The notes below the pieces were generated by a model. That model ran no database searches, was not told the DNA's origin, and worked only from the letters and a program-made list of their open reading frames with translations. The position numbers and the translations under genes were made by a program. Positions 41,255 through 50,443 of a stretch of 64,000 bases of DNA are shown piece after piece (the first letter of the stretch is position 1; every line of letters starts with the position of its first letter). The stretch is from Pandoraea captiosa (GTDB taxonomy: Bacteria > Pseudomonadota > Gammaproteobacteria > Burkholderiales > Burkholderiaceae): positions 310,001 through 374,000 of the forward strand of contig NZ_CABPSQ010000004.1 of assembly GCF_902459775.1 (NCBI RefSeq), written 5' to 3'.

Positions 41255-42523
41255 ATGTACGCGATCACCACCCTTGCGCGTCTGTGCCGCTCCCGTCTCT
41301 GGGGTGCTGCCGTCGTGGCGATCTCGCTCGCCGCCGGTACCCCGGTCGTCGTTCACGCCGCCGGTAAGACGAGCGAATGCTCGCCCAAGACGGCCAAGAC
41401 GGCTGCTCAGAAACGCGCGTGCGCGAACCCCAAGGCGACGAAGGCCGTCGTCACTTCCAAATCCGGTGCCAAAGGCGCTGCCACCGCGTCTGCCGCTCGT
41501 GAAGTCAAGAGCGCCAAGGCCGGCGGCAAAGCGCGCAAGCTCGCGACCGTCGACGACGACGGACCCGCAGCGAAAAAGGTGGCCGTCAAACGCGTTGTCT
41601 ACAAGAACGGCAAGCGTCGTGTGGTGACGTCGTATCGCACCGTCAACTTTGCGCCGCAAGCGCCGGAGCGTCTGTCGACGGGGCGTGCTTTCGGTCTGCA
41701 TGAAACGCCTGATGCGCTCGCGCTGCGTTCGTCGGTCGCGTATGTCGTTGACGAGCGCACCGGCGAATCGCTGTTCGACAAGAACTCGCAAGCCGTGCTG
41801 CCCATCGCGTCGATCTCGAAGTTGATGACCGCCATGGTGGCGCTCGATGCCGGCATTCCCATGACCGATGTCATGGAAGTGACGGACGAAGATCGCGACT
41901 ACGAGAAGGGCACGGGTTCGCGTCTATCGGTCGGATCGCGACTCTCGCGCGAAGACATGCTGCACATTGCCCTGATGTCCTCGGAGAACCGCGCGGCGGC
42001 TGCCCTGTCGCGTTACTTCCCGGGCGGTCGTCCGGCGTTCCTCGCCGCGATGAACGCGAAAGCCAAGCAACTGGGCATGAACGATACGCACTTCAACGAC
42101 CCGACCGGGTTGTCGAGCCAGAACGTGTCGAGTGCGCGGGACCTCGTGAAGATGGTCAAGGCAGCGTACCAGTACCCGATGATTCGCCGTTTCTCGACGG
42201 ACAGCAATTACGACGTGAACACCGGACGTCGTGAATTGCATTACGTCAGCACGAACCACCTCATTGGTCATTCGGGCTGGGAGATCGGGCTGCAAAAGAC
42301 GGGCTACATCAACGAAGCGGGTCAGTGCCTCGTGATGCAAGCCAACGTCGACGGCCGTCCGGTGATCATGATTCTGCTGGACTCGACCGGCAAGTACTCG
42401 CGCTTTGCCGATGCAACGCGCGTTCGCAAGTGGCTGATGGAAGGCGGCGGCACGACGCCGCAGCGCACGGCAGGCACCACGCCGACTGCGCAGGTCGCGA
42501 CCAACAACGGACACGCGCTGTAA
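41255..42523 (+). CDS. pbpG: D-alanyl-D-alanine endopeptidase, PBP7 type
   Basis: Periplasmic serine peptidase of 422 residues that cuts cross-links in peptidoglycan. A signal peptide occupies ~1-37 (VVAISLAAGTPVVVHAAGK). A Lys/Ala-rich basic segment (~40-120) follows, longer than in E. coli PBP7. The catalytic motifs are SISK near 188 (ASISKLMTAMVALDAG), SENRAAA near 246 (SxN) and KTG near 348 (LQKTGYINEAG). The C-terminal tail is Thr/Ala-rich. It ends at a strong terminator. Confidence 0.93.
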   Translation: MYAITTLARLCRSRLWGAAVVAISLAAGTPVVVHAAGKTSECSPKTAKTAAQKRACANPKATKAVVTSKSGAKGAATASAAREVKSAKAGGKARKLATVDDDGPAAKKVAVKRVVYKNGKRRVVTSYRTVNFAPQAPERLSTGRAFGLHETPDALALRSSVAYVVDERTGESLFDKNSQAVLPIASISKLMTAMVALDAGIPMTDVMEVTDEDRDYEKGTGSRLSVGSRLSREDMLHIALMSSENRAAAALSRYFPGGRPAFLAAMNAKAKQLGMNDTHFNDPTGLSSQNVSSARDLVKMVKAAYQYPMIRRFSTDSNYDVNTGRRELHYVSTNHLIGHSGWEIGLQKTGYINEAGQCLVMQANVDGRPVIMILLDSTGKYSRFADATRVRKWLMEGGGTTPQRTAGTTPTAQVATNNGHAL

Positions 42524-42566
42524 TTCGTGATGCTTTTGCCGTAGCCCCAGCGGTCTGCGGAAATGG

Positions 42567-42596
42567 AAAGGCGCTCCCGAGGGAGCGCCTTTTTGT
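42567..42596 (+). terminator. Intrinsic terminator of pbpG
   Basis: AAAGGCGCTCCC / GGGAGCGCCTTT with a minimal loop and T run. Convergent to the IclR gene and symmetrical enough to act both ways. Confidence 0.8.
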
Positions 42597-42713
42597 TTTC
42601 ACCGTCGACGCGCTTCGCACCTCGCGCGTGGCCCGCGCGTACTGCGACATCGGGCGACGGGGCCAGGCCGAGCCGCCCGCATAAGCGCGCCACGGCCGCT
42701 GCCCGCAGCCAGA

Positions 42714-43541
42714 TCACTCCGCCGTTGCCACGTGCGACATGCCGCCGCCGGCGTCGGGGCTCGGCGCATGGAACCCGAGCGACGACGAAATTTGCAGTGC
42801 CGTTTCGTTCAGATTCGCGAGCCAGGCATCTTGCAACCGATCGGCGGGGGCCGAAAGCGAAAGCCCGGCCACAAGCTTGCCGCTGTCGTCGTAGATGCCG
42901 GCAGCGATGCACCGCACACCCAATTCGAGCTCTTCGTTATCCCGCGCGTAACCCGACTTGCGCACATGCGTCAGTTCGCGTTCGAGTTTTTGCAAATCCG
43001 TGATGCTGTTGCGCGTGTGGCCCGACAAACCGGTGCGGGTGGCGTAGGCGCGCACGCGCGACGCTTCGTCGGCGGCGAGGAACAACTTGCCGACCGATGT
43101 GAGGTGCAGCGGCGCGTGGCCGCCGATGGCACGTACGACCTGCATGCCGGAGCGTTCGCTGTAGGCGCGTTCGATATAGACGATTTCGTCGCCCTGACGC
43201 ACCGACAAATTGACCGTCTGCCCGGTAATGCGATGCAGCCCTCGCATGGGCGTGAGTGCGGCGTCACGCACGGAGAGTCGGGCCTTGACCAGATTGCCGA
43301 GTTCAAGCAATCGCATGCCGAGACGGTACGTCCCCGGATCGCAGCGATCGACGAAGCGGCACGCCACCATGTCGTTCAGGATCCGGTGTGCCGTGGATGG
43401 ATGGAGTTCCGTGGCTTGCGCCAACTCCTTGAGACTCACGGGATCGGCATGTCCGGCCAGCGCATCGAGCAGACGCATCATGCGCTCGATTACCTGAATG
43501 GACGTGCGCGACTCCGCGCCTTGGCTGATGTCGTCTTTCAT
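42714..43541 (-). CDS. IclR-family transcriptional regulator
   Basis: Protein of 275 residues. The winged helix-turn-helix covers ~15-75 (VSLKELAQATELHPSTAHRI), followed by the IclR effector domain (~90-255) with GMQVVRAIGGHAPLHLTSVG and GVRCIAAGIYDDSGKLVAGL. The ligand is unknown. It is separated from lutAB by one unrecognised gene and is divergent from it, so regulation of either is possible but not shown. Confidence 0.92.
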   Translation of the reverse strand: MKDDISQGAESRTSIQVIERMMRLLDALAGHADPVSLKELAQATELHPSTAHRILNDMVACRFVDRCDPGTYRLGMRLLELGNLVKARLSVRDAALTPMRGLHRITGQTVNLSVRQGDEIVYIERAYSERSGMQVVRAIGGHAPLHLTSVGKLFLAADEASRVRAYATRTGLSGHTRNSITDLQKLERELTHVRKSGYARDNEELELGVRCIAAGIYDDSGKLVAGLSLSAPADRLQDAWLANLNETALQISSSLGFHAPSPDAGGGMSHVATAE

Positions 43542-43801
43542 GAGGTAGGGCCGAGTTTCGTATAGCGTCGATTTTATATCATATGGTGAAAAATTCGCAC
43601 CCCTTGCGTAGAGGAGTTCTGCGAAAAACCGAGGATTGTTGTCACTTCCACAGAGGGTGCGTCGAAGTCGCAGTATCTGCGGGCCGAAACCGAAAGTGGC
43701 CGGAATCGGCGGCCGCTAGCATGCGTCCGTACTTCATCAACGACGCGACGGTCACTCGTCGTAGCGCGAGCGGTCGGCGCGTCTCAACGGAGGTGTTGCG
43801 C

Positions 43802-45094
43802 ATGTTCGGGTATGTGTACGCACCGGCGGTTGCGAAATGGCCTGTGAGGCAAAAGCGGGTACAAGTCGACGCCGTCAGTCAGACCGGCACGAAGTTGTCG
43901 ATCGCCGAAAAACGCGCGGAAATCGCCGGCAGGTTCGCCAGCATCGCGAACGCCAGGTCGCGTCTGGGGATGAGCACCCAGGATATCGGGGACTTGGGGG
44001 CGGCGTTCGACAAGTCGTACAGGAAGGCAACGTCCGGCTACTGGAAGGGCGGATTGTGGGATGGCTGCTGGCGCTATCCCTCGTCCATCGGACAACACGG
44101 CGCGTACTCGCGGGTGCGTGACCAGCTAGACGTTCGTCATCCGGATCGACTGACGCCGTCCGCCCGCCGGTTCCGGGAAATTCTGGAGCGCTTGAACGAA
44201 GTGCTGATCAAGGAGGAGGAGGCGATTGGACATTGCGAACGAATTTGCGATCGCGCCGCGAATCTCGCGCGCGACACGTATGCCAGCCCATCCGACGAGC
44301 GGGCGGCGTATGCCGGCGTCAAGGCGGACTGCTCGGCGCTTATCGCGCAGACCAGTCGGTGTCTTGCCGATGCGCGCCGGTCGGTGGGGCTTGCTTCCAA
44401 ACAGGTCTGGCCTGAAAAGAAGCACTATGGCAAACGATTTTCGCTCTCGGGTGGCCTGTATCTGGCGGCAGCGACTGTTGCGGCACTGGCGCTTGCGAAG
44501 GTAGGCCTGGCGATCGCAGTCATCGGATTCGCTGTGACGATGCTCATTCGTATCGTGAGTCTGGGCAGCATTCGCGGCTTCGATCGCGAGCGCGGCTGGA
44601 AGGCGACCGAAAGCATGCTGGAGTCGACAAAGCAATGGTTGAGGAATGAGGAGACGGAAATGAGAACCTATCTGGAAGGGATTCAGGCGAGCGCTTCGCA
44701 ACGTCTGGACGACATGATGTGGGACACGCTGGGCGTGCTCAAGGACGGGCAGCAGGACACGATGCGTCGGCTGGATCAGCTTGAGAGCACCACCGCCCGG
44801 CAGTTCGCATCGCTGGAGATGCGGCTGAGCAATCGCATCGGTGGCATCGAGAGCCGATTCGACGGTCTCGACGGACGAATCGATCGGGTGGAAAACCGCC
44901 TCGACAGTCTCAGCGAAAAATTCGATGTCATGCGAGCGGACTTGCAGCGGGTCATCGCCGCGCAGGACGCCCATGCTTGCGGCGGGCAGGTCGCGACAGC
45001 CGAGGCGGGCGCCTCCCGGTCTGCGAGCCGCCCGCCACCCGAGCGTGCGAACTCTTGGGGCTACTACAGCAAGCATCCGTCGCCGCGGGTGTAA
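43802..45094 (+). CDS. Unrecognised membrane protein with C-terminal coiled coil
   Basis: Not recognised. The start at 43802 is chosen because GGAGG (43789-43793) is spaced 8 bases before this ATG; the frame stays open back to 43583 but lacks such a site. The 430-residue protein has a soluble helical N-terminal half with scattered cysteines (DCSALIAQTSRC, HCERICDR). A pair of adjacent hydrophobic helices is near 220-258 (GGLYLAAATVAALALAK, LAIAVIGFAVTMLIRIV). A long heptad region ends in four near-repeats of the form RIGGIESRFDGLDGRIDRVE. The tail is Ser/Pro-rich. The coiled coil with repeated RxDxLxxR spacing resembles trimeric or tetrameric stalks. It is an orphan between the IclR gene and lutA. 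Confidence 0.7.
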   Translation: MFGYVYAPAVAKWPVRQKRVQVDAVSQTGTKLSIAEKRAEIAGRFASIANARSRLGMSTQDIGDLGAAFDKSYRKATSGYWKGGLWDGCWRYPSSIGQHGAYSRVRDQLDVRHPDRLTPSARRFREILERLNEVLIKEEEAIGHCERICDRAANLARDTYASPSDERAAYAGVKADCSALIAQTSRCLADARRSVGLASKQVWPEKKHYGKRFSLSGGLYLAAATVAALALAKVGLAIAVIGFAVTMLIRIVSLGSIRGFDRERGWKATESMLESTKQWLRNEETEMRTYLEGIQASASQRLDDMMWDTLGVLKDGQQDTMRRLDQLESTTARQFASLEMRLSNRIGGIESRFDGLDGRIDRVENRLDSLSEKFDVMRADLQRVIAAQDAHACGGQVATAEAGASRSASRPPPERANSWGYYSKHPSPRV

Positions 45095-45120
45095 GCGCTC
45101 GCGCGATATGCGGGAATCCA

Positions 45121-45143
45121 CGCTGGGCCGGTTCGGCCCAGCG
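45121..45143. repeat. Perfect 10-bp inverted repeat upstream of lutA
   Basis: CGCTGGGCCG-GTT-CGGCCCAGCG. It lies 26 bases after the upstream stop codon, and 3 bases before the lutA -10 box, covering the -35 position. It may be the upstream gene's terminator (no T run) or a lutA operator. Confidence 0.7.
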
Positions 45144-45146
45144 ACT

Positions 45147-45152
45147 TATAAT
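45147..45152 (+). promoter_or_regulatory. -10 element of the lutAB promoter
   Basis: Consensus TATAAT, 32 bases before the lutA start. The -35 position falls within the 23-bp inverted repeat, so a factor bound there would block or replace normal -35 contacts. Confidence 0.6.
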
Positions 45153-45184
45153 GGCGCATTATTCCCGAAAAGAGGATTCCCCCA

Positions 45185-45910
45185 ATGCGCGTCGGACTGT
45201 TTGTCACGTGTCTGATCGACATGATGCGGCCGGAGATTGGCTTTTCCACGCTCAAGCTGCTCGAGACAGCCGGCTGCGAAGTCGTGATTCCCGATTCCCA
45301 GACCTGCTGCGGCCAGCCGGGGTACAACTCCGGCGAGCGGGCCATCGCCCGCGATCTCGCGCAGAAGTTTCTCGACGAATTCGAGTCCTTTGATTACGTC
45401 GTCGTCCCCTCGGGGTCGTGCGGCGGCATGGTCAAGGCGCATTACGGTGATCTCTTTGCCGATGATCCGGAACTCATGGGGCGCTACGAGCGCCTGCGCC
45501 CGCGGGTGTACGAGCTCACCGACTTCCTGGTCAACGTACTGCACATCGACACGGTGCCCGGCGACTACAACGGCGAAGTGACGTATCACGATTCATGCTC
45601 CGGCTTGCGTGAGCTTGGCGTCAAGTCGCAACCGCGCGCGCTGCTCGCCAAAATGCCGGGCGTGAAGATGACCGAGATGAAGGACTGCCAGGCGTGTTGC
45701 GGCTTTGGCGGCACGTTTGCCCTGAAGTACGGCAACATCTCGACGGCCATCGTCGACGAGAAGTGCGCCAATATCGCGGCAAGCGGCGCCCCGGCCGTCG
45801 TGCTCGGCGATCTGGGCTGCATGCTGAACATCGAAGGGCGTCTGCGTCGCACGGGCGACACCAAAACGCGCGTGCTCCACATTGCACAGGTGCTCGCCGG
45901 CGATGCGTAA
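45185..45910 (+). CDS. lutA: LutA/LldE-type iron-sulfur protein of L-lactate oxidation
   Basis: Cysteine-rich CCG-domain protein of 241 residues, part of a flavin-independent L-lactate dehydrogenase complex. Two CCG motifs are visible: SQTCCGQPGYNSG near 39 and KDCQACCGFGGTFALKYG near 161, each preceded by a single conserved cysteine (VTCLIDMMRPEIGF; HDSCSGLRELG). The start at 45185 has AGAGGA upstream. lutB follows after 94 bases, and lutC is not present. Confidence 0.93.
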   Translation: MRVGLFVTCLIDMMRPEIGFSTLKLLETAGCEVVIPDSQTCCGQPGYNSGERAIARDLAQKFLDEFESFDYVVVPSGSCGGMVKAHYGDLFADDPELMGRYERLRPRVYELTDFLVNVLHIDTVPGDYNGEVTYHDSCSGLRELGVKSQPRALLAKMPGVKMTEMKDCQACCGFGGTFALKYGNISTAIVDEKCANIAASGAPAVVLGDLGCMLNIEGRLRRTGDTKTRVLHIAQVLAGDA

Positions 45911-46004
45911 GCGCGGCGCCATGCGTGCGGTTCTCCCGATCATTCGATCCGCGCACGTGCTCGACTTCACGTGCCCGGTCAGTTCCCACCTCTGGTGAGT
46001 TGCG

Positions 46005-47414
46005 ATGCAAGTTCAATCGATGCAATTCAAGGCGCGCGCCGGGCAGAAGCTCGCGGACCAGCGCCTGCAGGCCAACCTCAAGAAGCTCTCCACCAAGTTC
46101 GTGACGGCGCGCGCCGCCGCCATCGAGGAAATCGACTTCGAGGCCACGCGCGAGGCGCTCAAGGAGCGTCGCAATCGCGGCATCGAAAATCTCGACGTGT
46201 GGTTGGAGATCTTCGAGCGCGAAGCCACCCGACGCGGCGCGACGGTACTCTTCGCCGAGTCTACGCAGGACGCGGCACGCCTCATCGCGGAGATTGCGCG
46301 CAAGCACGACGTGAAGAAGGTGATCAAGTCGAAGTCGATGGTCACCGAAGAACTGCAACTCAACAAGGTGCTCGCCGACATGGGCGTGCAGTCCGTGGAA
46401 ACGGACCTTGGCGAGTACATTCTTCAGATCAATGACAACGAACCGCCGTCGCACATCATTGCGCCGGTCGTGCACAAGGACAAGGACGAGGTCGCCGACC
46501 TGTTCGCGCGCGTGCATCAGAAGCCGCGTCTGACGGAGATTCCGTTGATGACGCGCGAGGCGCGCGAGATGCTCCGCCCGCAATTCCTGTCGGCCGACAT
46601 GGGGGTGACCGGGGGCAACTTCCTCGTGGCCGAGACGGGGTCGGTCGCGGTGGTGACCAACGAAGGCAACGAGGGCATGTGCACGATCATGCCGCGCGTG
46701 CACGTGGCGGTGACGGGCATCGAGAAAGTATTGCCCACGCTCGAAGATCTGGCCACGGCCATGCGTTTGCTGCCGCGCTCGGCGACGGGGCAGGGCACGT
46801 CGAACTATTTCTCGCTGCTCACCGGCACTCGCGCCGAAGGGGAAGTCGACGGTCCCGATCACATGTATTTCGTGCTGGTCGATGGTGGCCGCTCGGGCCT
46901 CATTGGCGGCGCGTTCCAGGAGATGCTGCGTTGCATTCGTTGCGGTGCCTGCATGAACCACTGCCCGGTGTACCAGAAGATCGGCGGGCATGCGTATGGG
47001 TGGGTGTATCCGGGGCCAATGGGCTCGGTTCTCACCCCAAGCTATGTGGGGTTGGAGAAGACGCTTGATCTGCCGCAGGCCGCCACGTTGTGCGGTGAGT
47101 GCAATCGCGTATGCCCGGTGGGAATTCCTATTTCCGACTTGCTGCGCAAGCTGCGCGAGCGTCAGGTGGATCGGGGGCTGCGGCCATGGCAGGAGCGTGC
47201 GGCATTGGCCGCGTGGGCATTTGCCGCTCGACGTCCGCGACTGTACGCGGCGCTCTCCGGCCTTGGCTCGTGGGCACTCAAGCGCATGGGGCGCGATCGC
47301 GGCAGTATCTCGAAGCTCCCCTTTGCCGGCGGCTGGACCGATACGCGAGAGATGCCGGCACCGAGCGGTAAGACGTTCCGTGCCATGTATCGTGAGCGTC
47401 GCGCACCGCGATAA
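46005..47414 (+). CDS. lutB: LutB/LldF-type iron-sulfur protein of L-lactate oxidation
   Basis: Protein of 469 residues with the LUD domain in the N-terminal part (~60-290) and two 4Fe-4S ferredoxin motifs (CIRCGACMNHCPVYQKIGG near 312 and CGECNRVCPVGIPISDLLR near 364). These pass electrons from lactate to the respiratory chain with LutA. The start is ATG at 46005 (MQVQSMQFKARAG). It ends at a terminator, with no lutC following. Confidence 0.93.
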   Translation: MQVQSMQFKARAGQKLADQRLQANLKKLSTKFVTARAAAIEEIDFEATREALKERRNRGIENLDVWLEIFEREATRRGATVLFAESTQDAARLIAEIARKHDVKKVIKSKSMVTEELQLNKVLADMGVQSVETDLGEYILQINDNEPPSHIIAPVVHKDKDEVADLFARVHQKPRLTEIPLMTREAREMLRPQFLSADMGVTGGNFLVAETGSVAVVTNEGNEGMCTIMPRVHVAVTGIEKVLPTLEDLATAMRLLPRSATGQGTSNYFSLLTGTRAEGEVDGPDHMYFVLVDGGRSGLIGGAFQEMLRCIRCGACMNHCPVYQKIGGHAYGWVYPGPMGSVLTPSYVGLEKTLDLPQAATLCGECNRVCPVGIPISDLLRKLRERQVDRGLRPWQERAALAAWAFAARRPRLYAALSGLGSWALKRMGRDRGSISKLPFAGGWTDTREMPAPSGKTFRAMYRERRAPR

Positions 47415-47472
47415 TTCATGCGTCCGGCGGGTGTGCCTGACGCATCGGTCGCCCAGGTCGCCCCGTCGAATG

Positions 47473-47510
47473 AAAAAAGCTGGCCTCCCTTCGGAGCGCC
47501 AGCTTTTTTT
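47473..47510. terminator. Bidirectional terminator after lutB
   Basis: AAAAAAGCTGGC / GCCAGCTTTTTTT with a 13-base loop. It ends lutAB on the plus strand and the convergent permease gene on the minus strand. Confidence 0.85.
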
Positions 47511-47578
47511 GCGTCCGCAGCGTAGCTGCCTTAGCTGTCTTGGCGGTCTAAACCGTCTTCATGATCCCTCGGCGGCGC

Positions 47579-48238
47579 TCAGGTGCGCGCGGGCAACGCG
47601 AGGCGCTTTTCGATACGTCGTTGCAGCGCTGACAATCCTGTCGACAGGACCCAGTAAATGGCCGCACACGCGAGGTACAGCGGCAAGGGCTGATACGTCG
47701 AGGCGATCACCTCCTGTGCAGAGCGCAACAGCTCCGTTACCGTGATGACCGAGACGAGCGACGTGTCCTTGATGAGGCTGATCAGGCTGTTGCCAAGGCT
47801 TGGCACGGCGATTCGCAGCGCCTGCGGCGCAATGATGTAACGCAACGTTTGCCAGTACGACAACCCCAGGCTGTACGCGGCCAGCCACTGGCCGCGCGGC
47901 ATGCCTTCGAGCGCGCCACGCATGCTCTCGGACAAATAGGCGCCGACGTTCAGGCTGAGCGTGAGCACGCCGGCTGGTGTGGGTTCGAGCGAAATGCCGA
48001 TCCCGGGCAGGCCGTAATAGACCACGAAGATCTGCACCAGCAGCGGGGTCCCGCGCATGATGCTGACGTAGGCCCGCGCAATGGCGCGCAGCACTCGCAC
48101 CTTGCCGATGCCCATGACCGCGACAACAATGCCGATCGCCAGGCCGAACACCATCGACATCAAGGCAAACTTGATCGTGAGCACGGTGCCCTGCAACAGC
48201 ACTGGCAAGGACTGGGCAGCAAGTTCGAATGGATTCAT
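47579..48238 (-). CDS. Amino-acid (cystine-type) ABC transporter permease
   Basis: Membrane protein of 219 residues with about five helices and the HisM/TcyL signature GTPLLVQIFVVYYGLPG near 63 and the EAA loop VTELLRSAQEVIAS near 163. The start FELAAQSLPVLLQGTVLTIK is typical of TcyL/YecS cystine permeases. It is downstream of the periplasmic binding protein; a hairpin lies between them. No ATPase gene follows, so the energising subunit must be supplied from elsewhere. Confidence 0.88.
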   Translation of the reverse strand: MNPFELAAQSLPVLLQGTVLTIKFALMSMVFGLAIGIVVAVMGIGKVRVLRAIARAYVSIMRGTPLLVQIFVVYYGLPGIGISLEPTPAGVLTLSLNVGAYLSESMRGALEGMPRGQWLAAYSLGLSYWQTLRYIIAPQALRIAVPSLGNSLISLIKDTSLVSVITVTELLRSAQEVIASTYQPLPLYLACAAIYWVLSTGLSALQRRIEKRLALPART

Positions 48239-48278
48239 GGGGGGATGTCTGATGAAGTGTCGTGAAGCAGAAAGACGA

Positions 48279-48314
48279 CGGCCGGCATCCGCGAAATGGG
48301 CGAGATGCCGGCCG
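48279..48314 (-). terminator. Intercistronic hairpin between binding-protein and permease genes
   Basis: An 11-bp perfect stem, CGGCCGGCATC / GATGCCGGCCG, 14-base loop. The T content after the stem is modest (GTCTTTCTG). It probably stabilises or partly terminates the binding-protein mRNA, giving more binding protein than permease. Confidence 0.55.
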
Positions 48315-48402
48315 GGGTGACGGCTTCGCGACCCGATGCCGTGCGACCTGCATGAAGTCGTGCGGCCGGTACGCGAAGCACGTCGTTACGCGGCTTGCGT
48401 AT

Positions 48403-49200
48403 TTACTGCGCGGGCTTGGACGTGTCCTTGCCGAACCACTTCTGCGCGAGCTTGGCGAGCGAGCCGTCCTGCTTCATGCCCGTCAGTGCGTCGTCGATGG
48501 CCTTGGCGAACTTCGGGTTGCCCTTGCGGAACGGAATGCCGACCGCCTGATTGGTGCCGGGAAGCACTGCCCCGGCTTCGAGCGGCAGCTTCGCATTTTC
48601 AAGCAGGTACGCCATCATCAACTGGTCGTTGAGCGCCGCGTCGACACGGCCGGCGGCGAGGTCGGCGAGATATTCGGGTGCGCCCGGATAGGTCCGCACG
48701 TCGATCCCCGGCACGGCCTTGGCCATCTTGTCGTAGTTGCTACCCAGGCTCACGCCAAGCTTGTGGCCCTTGAGCGCGTCGAGCGTCTTGAACTCGCGCT
48801 TGTCGTCCTTGCGACGAATCAATTGCGCCGCCGAATATGTGTACGGCTCACTGAAGTCGAGCGACTTCTTGCGCTCGTCGGTGATGGCGACCTGATTGAC
48901 GATGACGTCGAACTTGCCGGCCTGAAGCCCGCCGATGATGCCGCTCCATTCGGTGGTGACGAACTGCGGCTTCACGCCGAGGCGTTGGACGACGGCCTTG
49001 GCGACATCGACGTCAAAGCCGTCGAGCTGTCCGGACTTGTCGCGATAGTTGAACGGCGGGTAGGTGCCTTCGATGCCGATCTTCAGGACGCCCGCAGACT
49101 TCACGGTGTCGAGCAGGTCGGCCGCGCGGGCGGGGGAGGTGCCGATCAGTGCGGCGGCAGCCAGCGGAACGAGGCAGAGCGTCTTGAGCCAGGATTTCAT
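48403..49200 (-). CDS. Periplasmic amino-acid (cystine-type) binding protein
   Basis: Solute-binding protein of 265 residues (SBP family 3). The signal peptide is MKSWLKTLCLVPLAAAALIG to SPARA, cleavage near 26. Ligand-pocket segments include GIEGTYPPFNYRDKSGQLDG near 42 and VAITDERKKSLDFSEPYTY near 101. The family match is to FliY/TcyJ cystine binding proteins; other polar amino acids remain possible. ATG at 49200 opens the signal peptide. Confidence 0.9.
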   Translation of the reverse strand: MKSWLKTLCLVPLAAAALIGTSPARAADLLDTVKSAGVLKIGIEGTYPPFNYRDKSGQLDGFDVDVAKAVVQRLGVKPQFVTTEWSGIIGGLQAGKFDVIVNQVAITDERKKSLDFSEPYTYSAAQLIRRKDDKREFKTLDALKGHKLGVSLGSNYDKMAKAVPGIDVRTYPGAPEYLADLAAGRVDAALNDQLMMAYLLENAKLPLEAGAVLPGTNQAVGIPFRKGNPKFAKAIDDALTGMKQDGSLAKLAQKWFGKDTSKPAQ

Positions 49201-49250
49201 GATGTCTGGTTTTTCCCTGTGTCGATGAATGGGACGCGGCGCCGGATCGG

Positions 49251-50279
49251 TCAGACCTTGCGCAGCGCTTGCACGCATTCTCGCACCAGCTCGGGGCCGC
49301 GGTAAATCAGGCCGCTGTACACCTGGACCAGACTGGCGCCGGCATCGAGCTTGGCCTGCGCGTCGGCACCCGAGAGGATGCCGCCTACGCCGATGATCGG
49401 CAGGGCGCCGCCCAGCTCGGTGGCGAGCGCGCGAATCACGCGGTTCGACGCATCGAACACCGGGCGTCCCGACAGGCCCCCGGTTTCGCTGGCGTAGGGC
49501 AGGCCGGCAACGGCTTCACGCGAGAGCGTGGTGTTCGTGGCGATCACCCCATCGAACCCGTGACGCGTGAGCGTGCCGGCGATCACCTTGATCTGTTCGT
49601 CGTCGAGATCCGGTGCGATCTTCAGCGCGATCGGTACGTATTTGCCATGGCGATCGGACAGCGCACGCTGCTTGTCCTTGAGCTTGCCGAGCAGGGCGTC
49701 GAGCTCGTCGCCGCCCTGCAGTTGACGCAGGTTCTTGGTATTGGGGGACGAGATGTTGACCGTCACGTACGTGGCGTACGGGTAGACCTTTTCGAGGCAG
49801 ATCAGGTAGTCGTCGACCGCGCGCTCGATCGGCGTGTCGGCGTTCTTGCCGATGTTCAGGCCCAGCGGCCCTTTGTAGCGGGCCGATTGCACGTTTTGCA
49901 GGAACTGCTCCACGCCGCCGTTGTTAAAGCCCATCCGGTTGATGATCGCTTCGGCTTGCGGCAGACGGAAAATGCGCGGTTTCGGATTGCCGGTCTGCGG
50001 GCGCGGCGTGACCGTTCCCACTTCCACGAAACCGAAGCCAAGCGCTGCGAGGCCGTCGATGCAGCTGCCGTCCTTGTCCAGACCCGCTGCGAGACCGACC
50101 GGATTCGGGAAGCGGATGCCCATGACCGTGCGCGGATCTTCGGGCAGCGTCTGACCGACGAGACCGGCCAGACCGAGCGAGGCGGCGCCGCGCAGCGTGG
50201 CCAGTGTCAGGTGGTGGGCTTGTTCGGCATCAAGACAGAACAGGGCGCGGCGAGCCAGAGGGTAGAGAGGCGCAAGCAC
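49251..50279 (-). CDS. pyrD: Dihydroorotate dehydrogenase (quinone), class 2
   Basis: Membrane-associated flavoenzyme of pyrimidine synthesis, 342 residues, feeding electrons to ubiquinone. An N-terminal membrane-contact helix (~1-40, [20 protein letters not shown]) marks class 2. FMN/orotate motifs: [20 protein letters not shown] near 63, [17 protein letters not shown] near 172 with the catalytic serine, and [20 protein letters not shown] near 295. It is preceded on the minus strand by aat-bpt. Confidence 0.96.
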   Translation of the reverse strand: MLAPLYPLARRALFCLDAEQAHHLTLATLRGAASLGLAGLVGQTLPEDPRTVMGIRFPNPVGLAAGLDKDGSCIDGLAALGFGFVEVGTVTPRPQTGNPKPRIFRLPQAEAIINRMGFNNGGVEQFLQNVQSARYKGPLGLNIGKNADTPIERAVDDYLICLEKVYPYATYVTVNISSPNTKNLRQLQGGDELDALLGKLKDKQRALSDRHGKYVPIALKIAPDLDDEQIKVIAGTLTRHGFDGVIATNTTLSREAVAGLPYASETGGLSGRPVFDASNRVIRALATELGGALPIIGVGGILSGADAQAKLDAGASLVQVYSGLIYRGPELVRECVQALRKV

Positions 50280-50443
50280 GATGTCGGGTTCGGCAGAATC
50301 GGAAAGTCGCCATTTTACCGGTATCCCGGGGCCGGAGCGTGTCTTTTTCTACGCTCTGCGTACTCTCGTTCGCGGGATGTTTAGCGTGCAGATGAACGCG
50401 ATGCGCACTGTCGGCGGTTCGTACGCTCGACAGTGCGCCGTGA

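Noticed and set aside
43583-43801. N-terminal extension of the coiled-coil gene from 43583
   Set aside because: Arg/Ser-rich without conservation signs, and GGAGG at 43789 is well placed for ATG 43802.
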